NCBI RefSeq assembly: GCF_001541095.1
Contig: NZ_LMXH01000001.1
Coordinates: 1,500,048-1,564,047, forward strand
Source: Paenibacillus sp. FJAT-26967
Lineage (GTDB): Bacteria; Bacillota; Bacilli; Paenibacillales; NBRC-103111
Length of the DNA stretch: 64,000 nucleotides
Reading direction: 5' to 3'
How positions within the stretch are numbered: position 1 is the stretch's first letter; the number at the start of each line of letters is the position of its first letter. Shown piece after piece: positions 8,382 through 17,241 of the stretch. The translations under genes were made by a program, and so were the position numbers. The notes below the pieces were generated by a model. That model did no database searches. It had not been told where the DNA came from and saw only the letters and a program-made list of their open reading frames with translations.

Positions 8382-9851
8382 TTAGAAAATCGCTTGGGTT
8401 TCAACGATGACTTTGACGAACTGGCAGCTGCGATCTTCAGGACCCTTCACTGGAAGACCCACTTCAACGTGCTCGATGATATAATCGATATTTTCCTGTG
8501 AAATGACTTCACCCGGCAGCAGAATAGGTATACCCGGCGGATAGACATAAATAAATTCCGCAATAATCCTTCCCGCTGATTCCTTAAAGGGAACAATTTC
8601 CGTATCTCCGTAGAAAGCATCACGCGGAATGAGGGAGAGTTGAGGAATTTCCGGGATAATGACGATTAATTCGTCTTGTGCATCCTCCGTATAATGTTCA
8701 GCGGCTAATTCCTTTAAAGCTTTAAGAAGAATTTCGATATTGTCTCTGGTGTCTCCGGGAGTGAATAGGCACAGGATATTGTACATATCACTAAGCTCAA
8801 CTTCAATATTGTAATGGTCCCGGAGCCAGTTCTCTACATCGTAACCAGTGATTCCGAGATGCCGGATATGAACGGTCACCTTCGTCGGATCGTAAGCGTA
8901 GGTGGCCTCCGTTCCAAGAATTTCTTCTCCGAATGAATACAGCCCGGGAATCTTATTAATCTCTAGGCGGGCGTACTCCGCAAGAGCAATCGTATTCTCC
9001 GCGAGCTGGTGCCCGTTCAGCGCCAGATGACGGCGTGCGGTATCCAAGGAAGCCAGAAGTATATAAGAAGTGGACGTGGTCGTCATCATGCTCATAATCG
9101 TCTGGATACGCTTAGGATTGACACGGCTGCCTTGAATGTTCAGAACGGAACTTTGCGTTAAGGAGCCGCCCAGTTTGTGTACGCTTGTAGCGGCCATATC
9201 TGCACCGGCTTCCATAGCAGACATGGGCAGTTTATCATGGAAATGAATGAGCACCCCGTGGGCTTCATCGACAAGCACCGGAATGTCATAACTATGAACC
9301 AGCTCGACGATTTCCGAAAGATGGGTGCAAACGCCGTAATAGGTCGGATTTATGACGAGAACACCTTTGGCATCCGGATGTTTTTCTAGCGCCCTCTGCA
9401 CAGATTTGGTTGTGATCCCGTGGTCGATACCCAGATTGGCATCTCGTGCGGGAGAGATAAAGACCGGTTTGATACCGGCGAAAATAATGGCGGCCATAAC
9501 AGACTTATGTACATTCCGGGGAATGATGAGCTTATCGCCTTCACTCGCAACGGACATGATCATAGTCATGATGGCCCCGCTTGTACCTTGAACGGAAAAA
9601 TACGTGTAATCGGCTCCAAATGCGTCAGCCGCAAGTTTTTGAGCTTCTTCTATAACGCCCGTAGGTTGATGAAGGTCATCCAGGGGAGCAATGTTGATCA
9701 AGTCAATGGATAGTGCATTATCGCCGAGAAATTCCCGGTATTCAGGATCCATCCCGACTCCTTTTTTGTGACCTGGAATATGGAATTGGATCGGATTTTT
9801 CTCCGCATGCGAGCGCAGTGCCGAGAATAGGGGCGTGCGATGGTGTTCCAT
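8382..9851 (-). CDS. speA: Arginine/lysine/ornithine decarboxylase, SpeA type
   Basis: PLP-dependent decarboxylase of 489 residues, the usual length of Bacillus SpeA, which turns arginine into agmatine for polyamine synthesis. Starts MEHHRTPLFSAL; the frame extends upstream but AAGGG lies before this ATG. Key sites: FHIPGHKKG near residue 22, SVQGTSGA phosphate-binding loop, VDEAHG (Asp/His pair with the cofactor ring) near 200, and SVHKLGGS with the PLP lysine near 224. C-terminal domain contains the conserved YPPGIPIL. Specificity among arginine, lysine and ornithine cannot be settled from sequence alone. Not linked to other speB/speE genes here. Confidence 0.9.
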   Translation of the reverse strand: MEHHRTPLFSALRSHAEKNPIQFHIPGHKKGVGMDPEYREFLGDNALSIDLINIAPLDDLHQPTGVIEEAQKLAADAFGADYTYFSVQGTSGAIMTMIMSVASEGDKLIIPRNVHKSVMAAIIFAGIKPVFISPARDANLGIDHGITTKSVQRALEKHPDAKGVLVINPTYYGVCTHLSEIVELVHSYDIPVLVDEAHGVLIHFHDKLPMSAMEAGADMAATSVHKLGGSLTQSSVLNIQGSRVNPKRIQTIMSMMTTTSTSYILLASLDTARRHLALNGHQLAENTIALAEYARLEINKIPGLYSFGEEILGTEATYAYDPTKVTVHIRHLGITGYDVENWLRDHYNIEVELSDMYNILCLFTPGDTRDNIEILLKALKELAAEHYTEDAQDELIVIIPEIPQLSLIPRDAFYGDTEIVPFKESAGRIIAEFIYVYPPGIPILLPGEVISQENIDYIIEHVEVGLPVKGPEDRSCQFVKVIVETQAIF

Positions 9852-10032
9852 CCGGCAACCCTTCCCTTCTGAGTGGAATTTCTGGACATCGTATATACGA
9901 ATCCGAGAATAAACAAACAAATTAGAGTATAACAAATACGGACAAGCATGCAAGTGTATTTTATAAAATAGTTTGCCCTGCCGTTGGAGAAACTAACAAA
10001 AAGCAGGAAATATAAGGAGAAGGGGAGACCGG

Positions 10033-11379
10033 ATGAATCTTGCGATATGGAAAAAAAGAGCGGGAGTGACTTCTCCTTTCGTCTTTCAATTGCTGGTTAT
10101 TATGTTTCTCGTTGAATTTGTCAAAGGCGCTCTGCTGCTTACCATCTTACCCGTCTATATGTCAACCGTACTGGGCGCAACGGCCTATGTCGTGGGCTGG
10201 TCCCTGGCCGCCCAATATATTGGAGATAACGTCTTCCGGACACCTGTCGGATGGCTGCTCGATAAGGCGGGCTACCGACTCTCTATGCTGCTGGGAATCT
10301 TGCTTACAGGAAGTGCTGTCGTCATCATGGCGACGTTTACGGCCCACGGCTGGATGGTTGCAGCCTGTGCTCTGCTCGGCATCGGTACAGCGCCACTATG
10401 GCCCGCTGTTATTGCGGGCACCACAGAAGTAGCGGGGGATAAGGCGAAAGGTACAGTCATGAGCATCGTTTATATGGCCTGGTTATCCGGTACCGGACTA
10501 GGCCCTATTGTTATTAATTTTTTCATTCAGGGAGCGAATTACGGTCCTGCCTATCGGGTTCTGCTGATCTCCATGGGCGTAGTGCTTCTGGTATCGGTAT
10601 TTCTCCCTAAAAAACCGCAGACCGTAAGTCCGGCAGATGCTTCACAAGCGGATAAACATGATCAGACAGTGGCAGTAAAGAATAAGCGGTTTCAGACGAA
10701 TGTAATGAGCATGGAGGCCGGAGCCGATCCTTTAGGCGTTCTACCGGAACGTACCCGCCCAAAGAGTCGGCCGATCCTAAAACGCGCTATTCAATATTTA
10801 CAGGAAGTGCGGTCCTCACTGCGGGAAATGAAGGTAAGCCGGTTTCTTTATCCGGCGATGTTCTTGCAGACTTTTGCGCTTGGAATCCTGACCCCCATCC
10901 TGACTCTTTTCGCGCGCGAGGTCTTGCATTTGTCTCCGGCCCAATACAGTATGCTGCTTGTTATTGGCGGAGGGGCTGCTGTTCTGCTGCTCGTTCCTGT
11001 CGGCAAGCTGGTCGATCGCTTCGGCGTCAAACTGCTGCTGGCACCCGGTTTGATTTGCAGCGCATCCGCGCTGCTCTCACTAGGTTTTATCCGCCAGTAT
11101 TCCTTCGTATATGCGCTCGTGATTTTGCTCGGCATCGGCTACGCACTCATTATCCCCTCTTGGAATGCCATGATCGCATCGGCGGTTCCGAAAGAGAAGC
11201 GTGGAGCGATCTGGGGCTTTTTTCTTACGATTGAAGGGATGGGCATGGTAGTGGGTCCGATTGTATCGGGCAAGCTGTGGGACACGTTCGGTCCGGCTGT
11301 ACCTTTTACGGTAAGCGGTTCGGTCCTGCTGGTCCTGCTCATTTTGCAGTGGCGTATCTTGGCTAAAAGTCAAACTTGA
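10033..11379 (+). CDS. MFS transporter, 12-helix
   Basis: Major facilitator protein of 448 residues with two six-helix halves separated by a hydrophilic loop of about 90 residues (190-280). Motif A-like sequence GWLLDKAGYRLSML lies between helices 2 and 3, and its repeat KLVDRFGVKLLL lies in the second half. Such single-gene DHA1-type carriers often export drugs or small metabolites, but no substrate can be named. GGGGAG precedes the ATG; a strong terminator follows. Confidence 0.88.
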   Translation: MNLAIWKKRAGVTSPFVFQLLVIMFLVEFVKGALLLTILPVYMSTVLGATAYVVGWSLAAQYIGDNVFRTPVGWLLDKAGYRLSMLLGILLTGSAVVIMATFTAHGWMVAACALLGIGTAPLWPAVIAGTTEVAGDKAKGTVMSIVYMAWLSGTGLGPIVINFFIQGANYGPAYRVLLISMGVVLLVSVFLPKKPQTVSPADASQADKHDQTVAVKNKRFQTNVMSMEAGADPLGVLPERTRPKSRPILKRAIQYLQEVRSSLREMKVSRFLYPAMFLQTFALGILTPILTLFAREVLHLSPAQYSMLLVIGGGAAVLLLVPVGKLVDRFGVKLLLAPGLICSASALLSLGFIRQYSFVYALVILLGIGYALIIPSWNAMIASAVPKEKRGAIWGFFLTIEGMGMVVGPIVSGKLWDTFGPAVPFTVSGSVLLVLLILQWRILAKSQT

Positions 11380-11392
11380 CTTAAAGGGAAGC

Positions 11393-11432
11393 GAGCGTCT
11401 ATCGGCCCCGCGGCCGGTGGACGTTCTTTTTA
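11393..11432 (+). terminator. Intrinsic terminator after the MFS gene
   Basis: GAGCGTC/GACGTTC outer stem and GGCC/GGCC inner pairing followed by TTCTTTTTATTT. Confidence 0.8.
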
Positions 11433-11599
11433 TTTAATAGGTTTTTTTTAAGGCTATGTTAAATTCTAATGTTGATAGTGGAGAATTCAAGGTGTTGCAA
11501 CCAAATATCCAATATAGCAATTCAAAAGAAACTGTTATATTCATCCTATGTTATCATAAGCATCAAACATAAATTATTGCAGTTAGAAAGGAGTAAGGC

Positions 11600-12028
11600 A
11601 TGGCAAATATCGAGCACTTGCAAACCGTACATGTTCCAGCGTCGAAGGTGTATGAAACTTTAACCACCGCTGAAGGACTGTCGGAAATATGGACCAATGA
11701 ACTCATTATTAATAATCAGATTGGCTTTATTAATGAATTTCGATTCGGCAGCAATGACGTAACTAAGATGAGAATAGAGGAATTGATCACTAATAAAAAA
11801 GTCGTTTGGCAGTGTATAGATTCGGATCCTGAGTGGATTGGTACGATTATTTCCTTTGATATTCAAGAGAAGAACGGGAAGTCTTTTATTACTTTGCGTC
11901 ATTCGAACTGGAAAGAAGTAACGCCATTTTATCGCTCCTGTAACTACAACTGGGCTATTTTCCTTTATAGTCTCAAATCCTATTGTGAAGATGGCGATGG
12001 TATCCCCTATCAAAAACGTAAGTTTTAA
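11600..12028 (+). CDS. SRPBCC/AHSA1-like domain protein
   Basis: Small hydrophobic-ligand-binding fold protein of 142 residues. It opens with the typical TVHVPASKVYETLTTAEGL and keeps the AHSA1 pattern of a long C-terminal helix (NWAIFLYSLKSYCEDG). GAAAGGAG lies 11 bases before the ATG. The gene and its 160-base upstream region are clearly more AT-rich than neighbours and rich in AAT/ATT codons, which suggests recent acquisition. Ligand and role unknown. Confidence 0.85.
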   Translation: MANIEHLQTVHVPASKVYETLTTAEGLSEIWTNELIINNQIGFINEFRFGSNDVTKMRIEELITNKKVVWQCIDSDPEWIGTIISFDIQEKNGKSFITLRHSNWKEVTPFYRSCNYNWAIFLYSLKSYCEDGDGIPYQKRKF

Positions 12029-12141
12029 CAATTTATGTACTAATGCTCATTCCGCTAATGGGGAGCGATAGCTTAATAAACGTTTTTTTTCACCAAGGCG
12101 GTTTTCTTAAAAGAAAAAAGGAATAATTAGGTTATGAAAGA

Positions 12142-12150
12142 TGCTATAAT
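12142..12150 (+). promoter_or_regulatory. Extended -10 promoter candidate
   Basis: TGCTATAAT is a perfect extended -10 element; no good -35 box at the usual distance. It lies about 200 bases before the beta-helix gene. Confidence 0.5.
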
Positions 12151-12207
12151 ACAAGTGTTTTTACGAGGGGGGATGGTAAAAGCTGACGAACAGATATTTC
12201 TCATAAA

Positions 12208-12221
12208 AGTAAGCGCTTACT
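12208..12221 (+). promoter_or_regulatory. cre-like CcpA operator candidate
   Basis: Contains the 12-base perfect palindrome GTAAGCGCTTAC (12209-12220); 12 of 14 positions fit TGWAANCGNTNWCA. It sits about 60 bases downstream of the -10 box, where a bound CcpA would block elongation. Confidence 0.55.
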
Positions 12222-12350
12222 GTATAGAAGCCTTAGGAGGTGGATGACGAATTTCGGGTGGTTTTGGTGCTGATGGTAGTAAGGGGACTGCCTTTAATAG
12301 TTTCTGAGAAGGTAGAAGCTAATATAGAAGAGAAGGAGGCTTGAATTCTT

Positions 12351-13484
12351 ATGAAAATGAAGAGGAAATTGTCTCATTCCCTTATGGTGCAGACAAACAT
12401 AATTGCAGCAGCCTGTTTGCTCCTGTTGACATCGCCGGTATCTGCTGTGAGTTACCCGCAAGCAGCGGTTTCTTCCGATCAGGATCGGGTCGCGGTTAGA
12501 TCGGAAGAAACGGCCGCGGCGGCCGCAGCAGCAAATCCGGATGAGTTAAGAACGCTGCCGGTTGCGATGCAGTCAGTCTTGCAGGAGCCGGCGCCGCTTA
12601 GGACGGTATCCTGTGCAACCGCTTCCTGCCTGCAGAGTGCACTCAAGAAGGCTTCCGCAGGCGATCGGATCGTGCTGGCTCCGGGCACTTACACGGGCAC
12701 TTTCTCTTCACCGGGAGAAGGGACACTCTTGAACCGGATCACGATCGAGAGCCAGGATGCAGCAAATCCGGCTGTGATTTCGGGATACTCGGCAGGGGGC
12801 GGTTACGCGCTGAAAGTGACGGGAGATTTCTGGACTATCCGTAATCTGAAATTTACCAATGCACAGAAGGGCATCATTCTCGACCATTCTAACGATTCGC
12901 TTATATCGGGGGTTGAGGTATACGGAATAGGGTATGAGGGCGTACATTTCCGGGATGGAAGTTCTCGCGGCAGGATCGAAAATTCGTATATACACGATAC
13001 GGGGACAGTGAACAAAGGGTTCGGGGAAGGCATCTATGTGGGATCTGCTGAAGGATCGGGTTACAACCAGGCTGTGCATGATACCGTTATACGCGGGGTG
13101 AGGCTCGGACCGAACGTAACTGCGGAGCATATTGATATTAAGGAACGGACGAGCGGGACAATCGTGGAGGACTGTATTTTTAACGGTACGGGCATCAGTG
13201 GCGAGAATTATGCGGACAGCTTTATTGATGTCAAAGGAAACGACGCTTCAATACGGAATAACACAGGCTACCGGAGCGGCAATGTGCTGATTAAGGATGC
13301 TTTTCAACTGCATCAAATAGTCGCAGGCTGGGGTGTTAACAACTATTTCAGCGGGAACCAATTGTTTTTGGACAACGCCAATGCTTATGTTATTGCTGCT
13401 TCGAACGGTACGCAGGCATTTGCGAGCCAGAATGTCCGGACTCCCGCCGGGAACTTGTATACGGGGAATGTTACGGTATACTGA
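12351..13484 (+). CDS. Secreted right-handed beta-helix protein, pectate-lyase-like
   Basis: Exported protein of 377 residues with a Sec signal peptide (about residues 1-33, ending near SPVSAVS) and an Ala-rich linker. From residue 85 on it has the parallel beta-helix pattern of polysaccharide lyases: LQSALKKASAGDRIVLAPG, then regular rungs such as FWTIRNLKFTNAQKGI and GVEVYGIGYEGVHFRDG. A cysteine pair near residues 84 and 89 may form a disulfide. Plant cell-wall or glycosaminoglycan polysaccharide is a reasonable substrate guess, but catalytic residues cannot be identified with confidence. The GAAGGAGG site is 11 bases upstream. The cre-like site nearby fits catabolite repression. Confidence 0.85.
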   Translation: MKMKRKLSHSLMVQTNIIAAACLLLLTSPVSAVSYPQAAVSSDQDRVAVRSEETAAAAAAANPDELRTLPVAMQSVLQEPAPLRTVSCATASCLQSALKKASAGDRIVLAPGTYTGTFSSPGEGTLLNRITIESQDAANPAVISGYSAGGGYALKVTGDFWTIRNLKFTNAQKGIILDHSNDSLISGVEVYGIGYEGVHFRDGSSRGRIENSYIHDTGTVNKGFGEGIYVGSAEGSGYNQAVHDTVIRGVRLGPNVTAEHIDIKERTSGTIVEDCIFNGTGISGENYADSFIDVKGNDASIRNNTGYRSGNVLIKDAFQLHQIVAGWGVNNYFSGNQLFLDNANAYVIAASNGTQAFASQNVRTPAGNLYTGNVTVY

Positions 13485-13534
13485 GCGTCTTTATCATGCT
13501 GTACTCTAACTGTATGAATGTGAGCTGTTTAGGA

Positions 13535-13588
13535 TAAAAAGCCGGGATTCGCTAGCCTTGTGACAGGAGGCGGAATCCCGGCTTTTTG
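13535..13588. terminator. Bidirectional terminator
   Basis: Perfect 15-16-base stem AAAAAGCCGGGATTC/GAATCCCGGCTTTTT between convergent genes, giving a T tract on both strands. Confidence 0.9.
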
Positions 13589-13645
13589 GTGATCCTACAT
13601 ATGATTGTATGCTCCGCAAGTCAACCTGGTAGTAAATGCGTGCGC

Positions 13646-14362
13646 TTAGGAATCTTTTGCAGCTGGAACTTTTTGCTGGATATATTTTTCCAGGTCCGGG
13701 GCCAGGACGTTCTGAATCCGTTCAATAAGCTGTCGTTTGGTAATCCCTTTGCTCTCTGCAATCTGCTGAAGGGATTTGCCTTGACTCAGTTGGAGCTGAA
13801 GGTCTTGCCGGCTGATCCCGATTGCCTGGGCAAGCTTATCCTGGTTCGGTTTGAGTCCGTACCGGGCTTTACCCTTGCCATGGAACTTGTCGTGGTGTTC
13901 AAGCAGGGCTTTGTCCTGCAGCATCCGTTTAAGATGGTCAGTCATCCGCTGCTTCATTTGAGCTGCGCGCCCGGCATCCAGACGGCCTTCTTTGACAGCC
14001 TGATCGATCTTGGCGCTGCGCAGTGCGGTTAGCTTCGCGTTTAAGTCGGCTTCGCTGATCCCTTTCTCGGCGGCGGCCTCTGCCAGGCTTTTGCCTTTGC
14101 TGAGCGTTTCCTTTAAAGCGGCATTTTGTATGCCGAGAATAGCGGCAACTTCATCAAGAATCGGCAAACCGGCAACACCGTGCTCTTTGTGGGAGCTTTC
14201 TTCGGATCGACCGGGATGATTTGCAGCAGGGTGTTTCCCGTAATGGGCATCGTCCCCCCGTTCTTCAAGCGCAAAGGCTTCTTTGTCACCAAGTGACAGA
14301 GAACCGAGTAGAAAAGCAAGCGCAAGCGTTCCTGCAAGCTTATTTTTAGGCAAGGAAACCAT
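13646..14362 (-). CDS. Secreted helical-repeat protein
   Basis: Function not recognised. It has a signal peptide (residues 1-31, ...GDKEAFA) and 238 residues, with AAAGGAGG seven bases before the ATG. The mature part holds two copies of an about 40-residue helical unit: VAAILGIQNAALKETLSKGK (near 70) continuing with SLAEAAAEKGISEADLNAKL, and LAQAIGISRQDLQLQLSQGK (near 175) continuing with SLQQIAESKGITKRQLIERI. Both halves follow the pattern LGI-x-LxxxLxxGKSLxxIAxxKGI, reminiscent of small secreted repeat proteins common in Paenibacillus. A His-rich segment (YGKHPAANHPG) follows the signal. Likely cell-surface or extracellular. Confidence 0.83.
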   Translation of the reverse strand: MVSLPKNKLAGTLALAFLLGSLSLGDKEAFALEERGDDAHYGKHPAANHPGRSEESSHKEHGVAGLPILDEVAAILGIQNAALKETLSKGKSLAEAAAEKGISEADLNAKLTALRSAKIDQAVKEGRLDAGRAAQMKQRMTDHLKRMLQDKALLEHHDKFHGKGKARYGLKPNQDKLAQAIGISRQDLQLQLSQGKSLQQIAESKGITKRQLIERIQNVLAPDLEKYIQQKVPAAKDS

Positions 14363-14501
14363 AGAAGAACCTCCTTTAAATGGATGTCTGCTCTAGTGTT
14401 TCCCAGATTACGCTAAAATATTGATAAACACGTAAAGTTTAAACGGCAGATCCAGTCATATTCGGCGGAGCCGCTTCATACTCAACCCCTTCGTGCCGAT
14501 A

Positions 14502-14533
14502 TAAAAAGAAGAGCCCGGGATTATCCCCGGGCT
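14502..14533 (-). terminator. Intrinsic terminator of the YktB-family gene
   Basis: AGCCCGGG/CCCGGGCT stem with six-base loop; CTTCTTTTT follows on the minus strand. It overlaps the last codons of the gene. Confidence 0.75.
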
Positions 14534-15171
14534 GTACGGTAAAACGGCATTAAAGTGTGGAACGTTTCTTTTGCAAGTGTCAGAAAAGCCTCTCCATCAG
14601 TCAGGATCGGATCAGAGGAGGAGAGGTGTCTGCCTACCAGGAACTCCGCTTTCTTAACATCCCTCAGACGTACGAGAGAGGCACCAAAGCTTTCGAGCGA
14701 AATTTCGTCCGAAGAGAAGCTTTTTTTCTGAGTATGGTCAAAAGAAAATACATAACCCTCCGGTATACTGTCAAACAAAGCTTGCTTATTCGCCAGGAAT
14801 CTCTCGGCTATCGCCTGTTTGTCCGGCAGCTCATAAATAAGCGCAAACCATAGGAATACATGATCATCGAACAGACCGACTTGAAAATGCGGATGCTGCT
14901 TATAACCGCGTTTGTTCGCTGCAACCGCAAGCCACGTATCTTTGGGGGGATTGACAGTACGGCGTGCGTGCTTGGCAATATGAAGATACATTTCGGTGCC
15001 TGCCTGCATAGCGATTTCATCGCATAAAGCTTCACCGATTGCTTTGAATTTGGGCTGGATTCTTTCCTGGATGGCTTGCATGCGCTCATCGAGCCCGTCG
15101 ATACTAAAGGTGGCGAAATCATTAGAGTTAAATCCCTTGAAATCGGGATGAAGAGTGCTGGAGTTAGACAT
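14521..15171 (-). CDS. yktB: YktB-family (UPF0637, DUF1054) protein
   Basis: Cytoplasmic conserved protein of 216 residues, close to the usual family length. Chosen ATG at 15171 has AGGAGG six bases upstream; in-frame codons further upstream do not. Family features: the opening HPDFKGFNSNDFATF, the central HARRTVNPPKDTW and the HFQVGLFDDHVFLW strand. No enzymatic role is established for the family. Divergent from the stalk-domain gene at 15326. Confidence 0.88.
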   Translation of the reverse strand: MSNSSTLHPDFKGFNSNDFATFSIDGLDERMQAIQERIQPKFKAIGEALCDEIAMQAGTEMYLHIAKHARRTVNPPKDTWLAVAANKRGYKQHPHFQVGLFDDHVFLWFALIYELPDKQAIAERFLANKQALFDSIPEGYVFSFDHTQKKSFSSDEISLESFGASLVRLRDVKKAEFLVGRHLSSSDPILTDGEAFLTLAKETFHTLMPFYRTARG

Positions 15172-15325
15172 AAATCCTCCTATCATGGTTGCGGATGTTT
15201 TGAGAAATATGATTGCGCAGAGCTGGGCCTGCATTGTTTTTACTATACCATAAACGTTTGAATTCGGCATAACCGGGCGGTATGAACAGCAGAGGCACCG
15301 GTTTGAATGTGAAGGGAGAATGAAA

Positions 15326-16168
15326 ATGCGTCCTATACGTAAAAGAATGGTTGCTGCGGCAGCCGCAGGTTTAATGAGCGTATCCTTTGCTGCGGGGGTC
15401 TATGCGGACGACTGGATACAGAAAGTGACCGCTTACTTACGGAGTGATTTTAGTGTAGTCGTAAATGGGGTGCCAGCGAATTTAAGCAATCCGGTTCTGA
15501 TCTATGATAATAACAGCTACTTGCCGTTAAAAGAGATTGCGTCCCGGTTGAGTGCAACCGTAAATTGGGACGAATACAAAAAAACCATTTACATAAACAA
15601 TCGCATTTATCCGCAGCAGCCCGATGATCCCGATGATGTCGTTTTTGATGAAATCAAGCTTGAGAATCCTTCGGCCTATATGGTGAGATATCTGGGCGGC
15701 AATTATCCCGTTCTGATTAATATGGGGAGGGGAATGTACTATCGTTTGAAGGATGTTCAGCAGATGGGGATCGATACTAAAGGACTGCATAAGGCAAAAG
15801 AAAAATATACGGGTGAGCTGTATGTCAACGAGACCGAGCTCCAGAAAGCCTGGAAAGAAACGCCGCTGCTTACTTATGGAGAGGAAATGCCCCTTATTGC
15901 CGGGGAGAAGGATGATTTCAAAATTATAGCCTTACGCGGTTATGTGAAAGATATGTCTAATTACAAAATTGGTGATAAATATTATTACCACAATCCCATC
16001 TTCATAGAAAAGCTGGAAGAAGAAAACCACTATCGCTATTTAGTAACTGAGAATGGTACTTATTACGATATTTATCTCCAGCTGACTGAGCTGAAAAAGG
16101 ATTATTATGTAGTCGGAAGCTATTCTAAGAAACTTATCGGCGATCTTGTTCCAACCCCGAATTATTAA
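15326..16168 (+). CDS. Secreted stalk-domain (copper amine oxidase N-terminal-like) protein
   Basis: Exported protein of 280 residues. Signal peptide of about 28 residues ends at VYADD. Next is one stalk domain (about 35-95: VVVNGVPANLS, YLPLKEIASRLSATVNW, KKTIYINN), a module frequent in Paenibacillus surface proteins. The remaining 180 residues are Tyr- and Lys-rich with no recognised catalytic motif. I prefer ATG 15326, seven bases after GGGAG, over the ATG at 15320, which is only one base from it. Role in the cell envelope is inferred. Confidence 0.84.
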   Translation: MRPIRKRMVAAAAAGLMSVSFAAGVYADDWIQKVTAYLRSDFSVVVNGVPANLSNPVLIYDNNSYLPLKEIASRLSATVNWDEYKKTIYINNRIYPQQPDDPDDVVFDEIKLENPSAYMVRYLGGNYPVLINMGRGMYYRLKDVQQMGIDTKGLHKAKEKYTGELYVNETELQKAWKETPLLTYGEEMPLIAGEKDDFKIIALRGYVKDMSNYKIGDKYYYHNPIFIEKLEEENHYRYLVTENGTYYDIYLQLTELKKDYYVVGSYSKKLIGDLVPTPNY

Positions 16169-16185
16169 AAGCAGCAGCTGTCCCC

Positions 16186-16217
16186 TCGCTCAGGAATATT
16201 CCTGGGCGATTTTTTTG
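16186..16217 (+). terminator. Intrinsic terminator
   Basis: TCGCTCAGG/CCTGGGCGA stem with one G-T pair, then eight T. Confidence 0.82.
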
Positions 16218-16540
16218 TTTGAAAGCTCTCCCAAAGACATTGGCGTCAAGCGAATGCCCGGATTGTACCCGGGGTCCTGTGAGATGAAGAACGTCCTCAG
16301 CAGAAGGATGGAGGATGTGGCTGGAGCTGCAGACGTTCCTAAATAAACGGGTTGGTGTACTGTCTATGCCGGGTGCGCAAAAATAGAGCGTTATTTTTGT
16401 GCCAAAATGGGGTAAATAATTGACAATATCCAAGTAGCGAAATCATATGATACATAATAAGATGAAGTAAACATTAAGTTGTCTGAAATTTCTGTCAAAA
16501 ACTGATCAAGCCAATCGAAGTGTTCCGGGAGGGGATTGCC
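16218..16540. other. Intergenic region with promoter-like sequence
   Basis: About 320 bases, no gene seen. It contains a near-perfect inverted repeat at 16375-16402 (GCGCAAAAATA/TATTTTTGTGC) and TTGACA at 16422-16427 with weakly matching -10 hexamers 17-20 bases further on, which could drive the next gene. Confidence 0.5.
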
Positions 16541-17137
16541 GTGAGCAAAAATAACGAAGTCGAATACTGCAACCTTGAACTGCGGTTCGACCGCCGGCTC
16601 ATCCGGCAGTTTATAAAAGCGCTCATTCAAGAAGGATACTCGCTTTATTGGAACGAAAATGATCATCAGTTCATTATTTCAATCCGCTCCGGAAGAAAAT
16701 TGGTTAAACTGAAATTCGAACGGATAGGGGAACGTTATAAAATCGTCGGCAATTACTCGTTTAAAGATGAAAAACTAGCTGAAATGATGGAAAAATTAAT
16801 TGGAGATACACGGGGACATGCTGTCGTTAAGCGTTTCAGAGACCGCCAGATTCTGATCGAAAACATCATGTTCGGAGAGATAATCCGAATGGTTGAGATT
16901 TCGGGTATTGAGCATAAGGTTCTTTTTCAGAAAGAACCTGTAGTTACCTTCGAAGAAATGCTCCAGGCGTTCCGCTCCAACCGTCCGGAAGAACGTATTC
17001 CCGTCCTGAGACTTGAACTGGATTACGAGCTTGCCGTACTCTCGGAAGCCCTGCAGGACGGCGATATCAAGACCATAGTCGATTCGAAGGAAAAACTTGA
17101 AGAGCTAAGACGAGAAATGCTTTTGCTTGAAATGTAA
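16541..17137 (+). CDS. Conserved hypothetical protein
   Basis: Function not recognised. Soluble, 198 residues from the GTG at 16541, which has GGGAGGGG six bases upstream; an in-frame ATG at 16520 lies before that site. The N-terminal half alternates strands and helices (EYCNLELRFDRRLIRQFIKAL, then KLVKLKFERIGERYKIVGNY). The C-terminal 50 residues are a Leu/Glu-rich helix pair (LAVLSEALQDGDIKTIVDSK). It precedes the Tad-like operon by 200 bases, with a promoter and terminator between, so it is probably a separate unit. Confidence 0.8.
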   Translation: MSKNNEVEYCNLELRFDRRLIRQFIKALIQEGYSLYWNENDHQFIISIRSGRKLVKLKFERIGERYKIVGNYSFKDEKLAEMMEKLIGDTRGHAVVKRFRDRQILIENIMFGEIIRMVEISGIEHKVLFQKEPVVTFEEMLQAFRSNRPEERIPVLRLELDYELAVLSEALQDGDIKTIVDSKEKLEELRREMLLLEM

Positions 17138-17199
17138 GGATAGAGCCTAGTGCGATACTGGATACTGAACTCCCGGGTTAACAGAGATGGAAAATATTG

Positions 17200-17228
17200 T
17201 TGTACAATAACGCAAGATATGTTATCTT
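17200..17228 (+). promoter_or_regulatory. Promoter candidate for the Tad-like operon
   Basis: TTGTAC at 17200-17205, 17-base spacer, TATCTT at 17223-17228. Match to consensus is only moderate. Confidence 0.4.
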
Positions 17229-17241
17229 AATGAGGAACTGA

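Larger units (their letters stand above)
12029..12350. other. Regulatory leader region of the beta-helix gene
   Basis: About 320 bases without a long gene. It holds an extended -10 box, a cre-like palindrome, and two tiny overlapping frames with good ribosome binding sites: a 24-codon frame from the ATG at 12173 ending in TGA, and a 9-codon frame MTNFGWFWC whose ATG overlaps that stop (ATGA). Whether either is translated is unknown. Confidence 0.5.

Noticed and set aside
12480-12536. Short GC-rich Ala-coding tract as possible repeat array
   Set aside because: It is only the Ala-rich linker after the signal peptide of the beta-helix protein.
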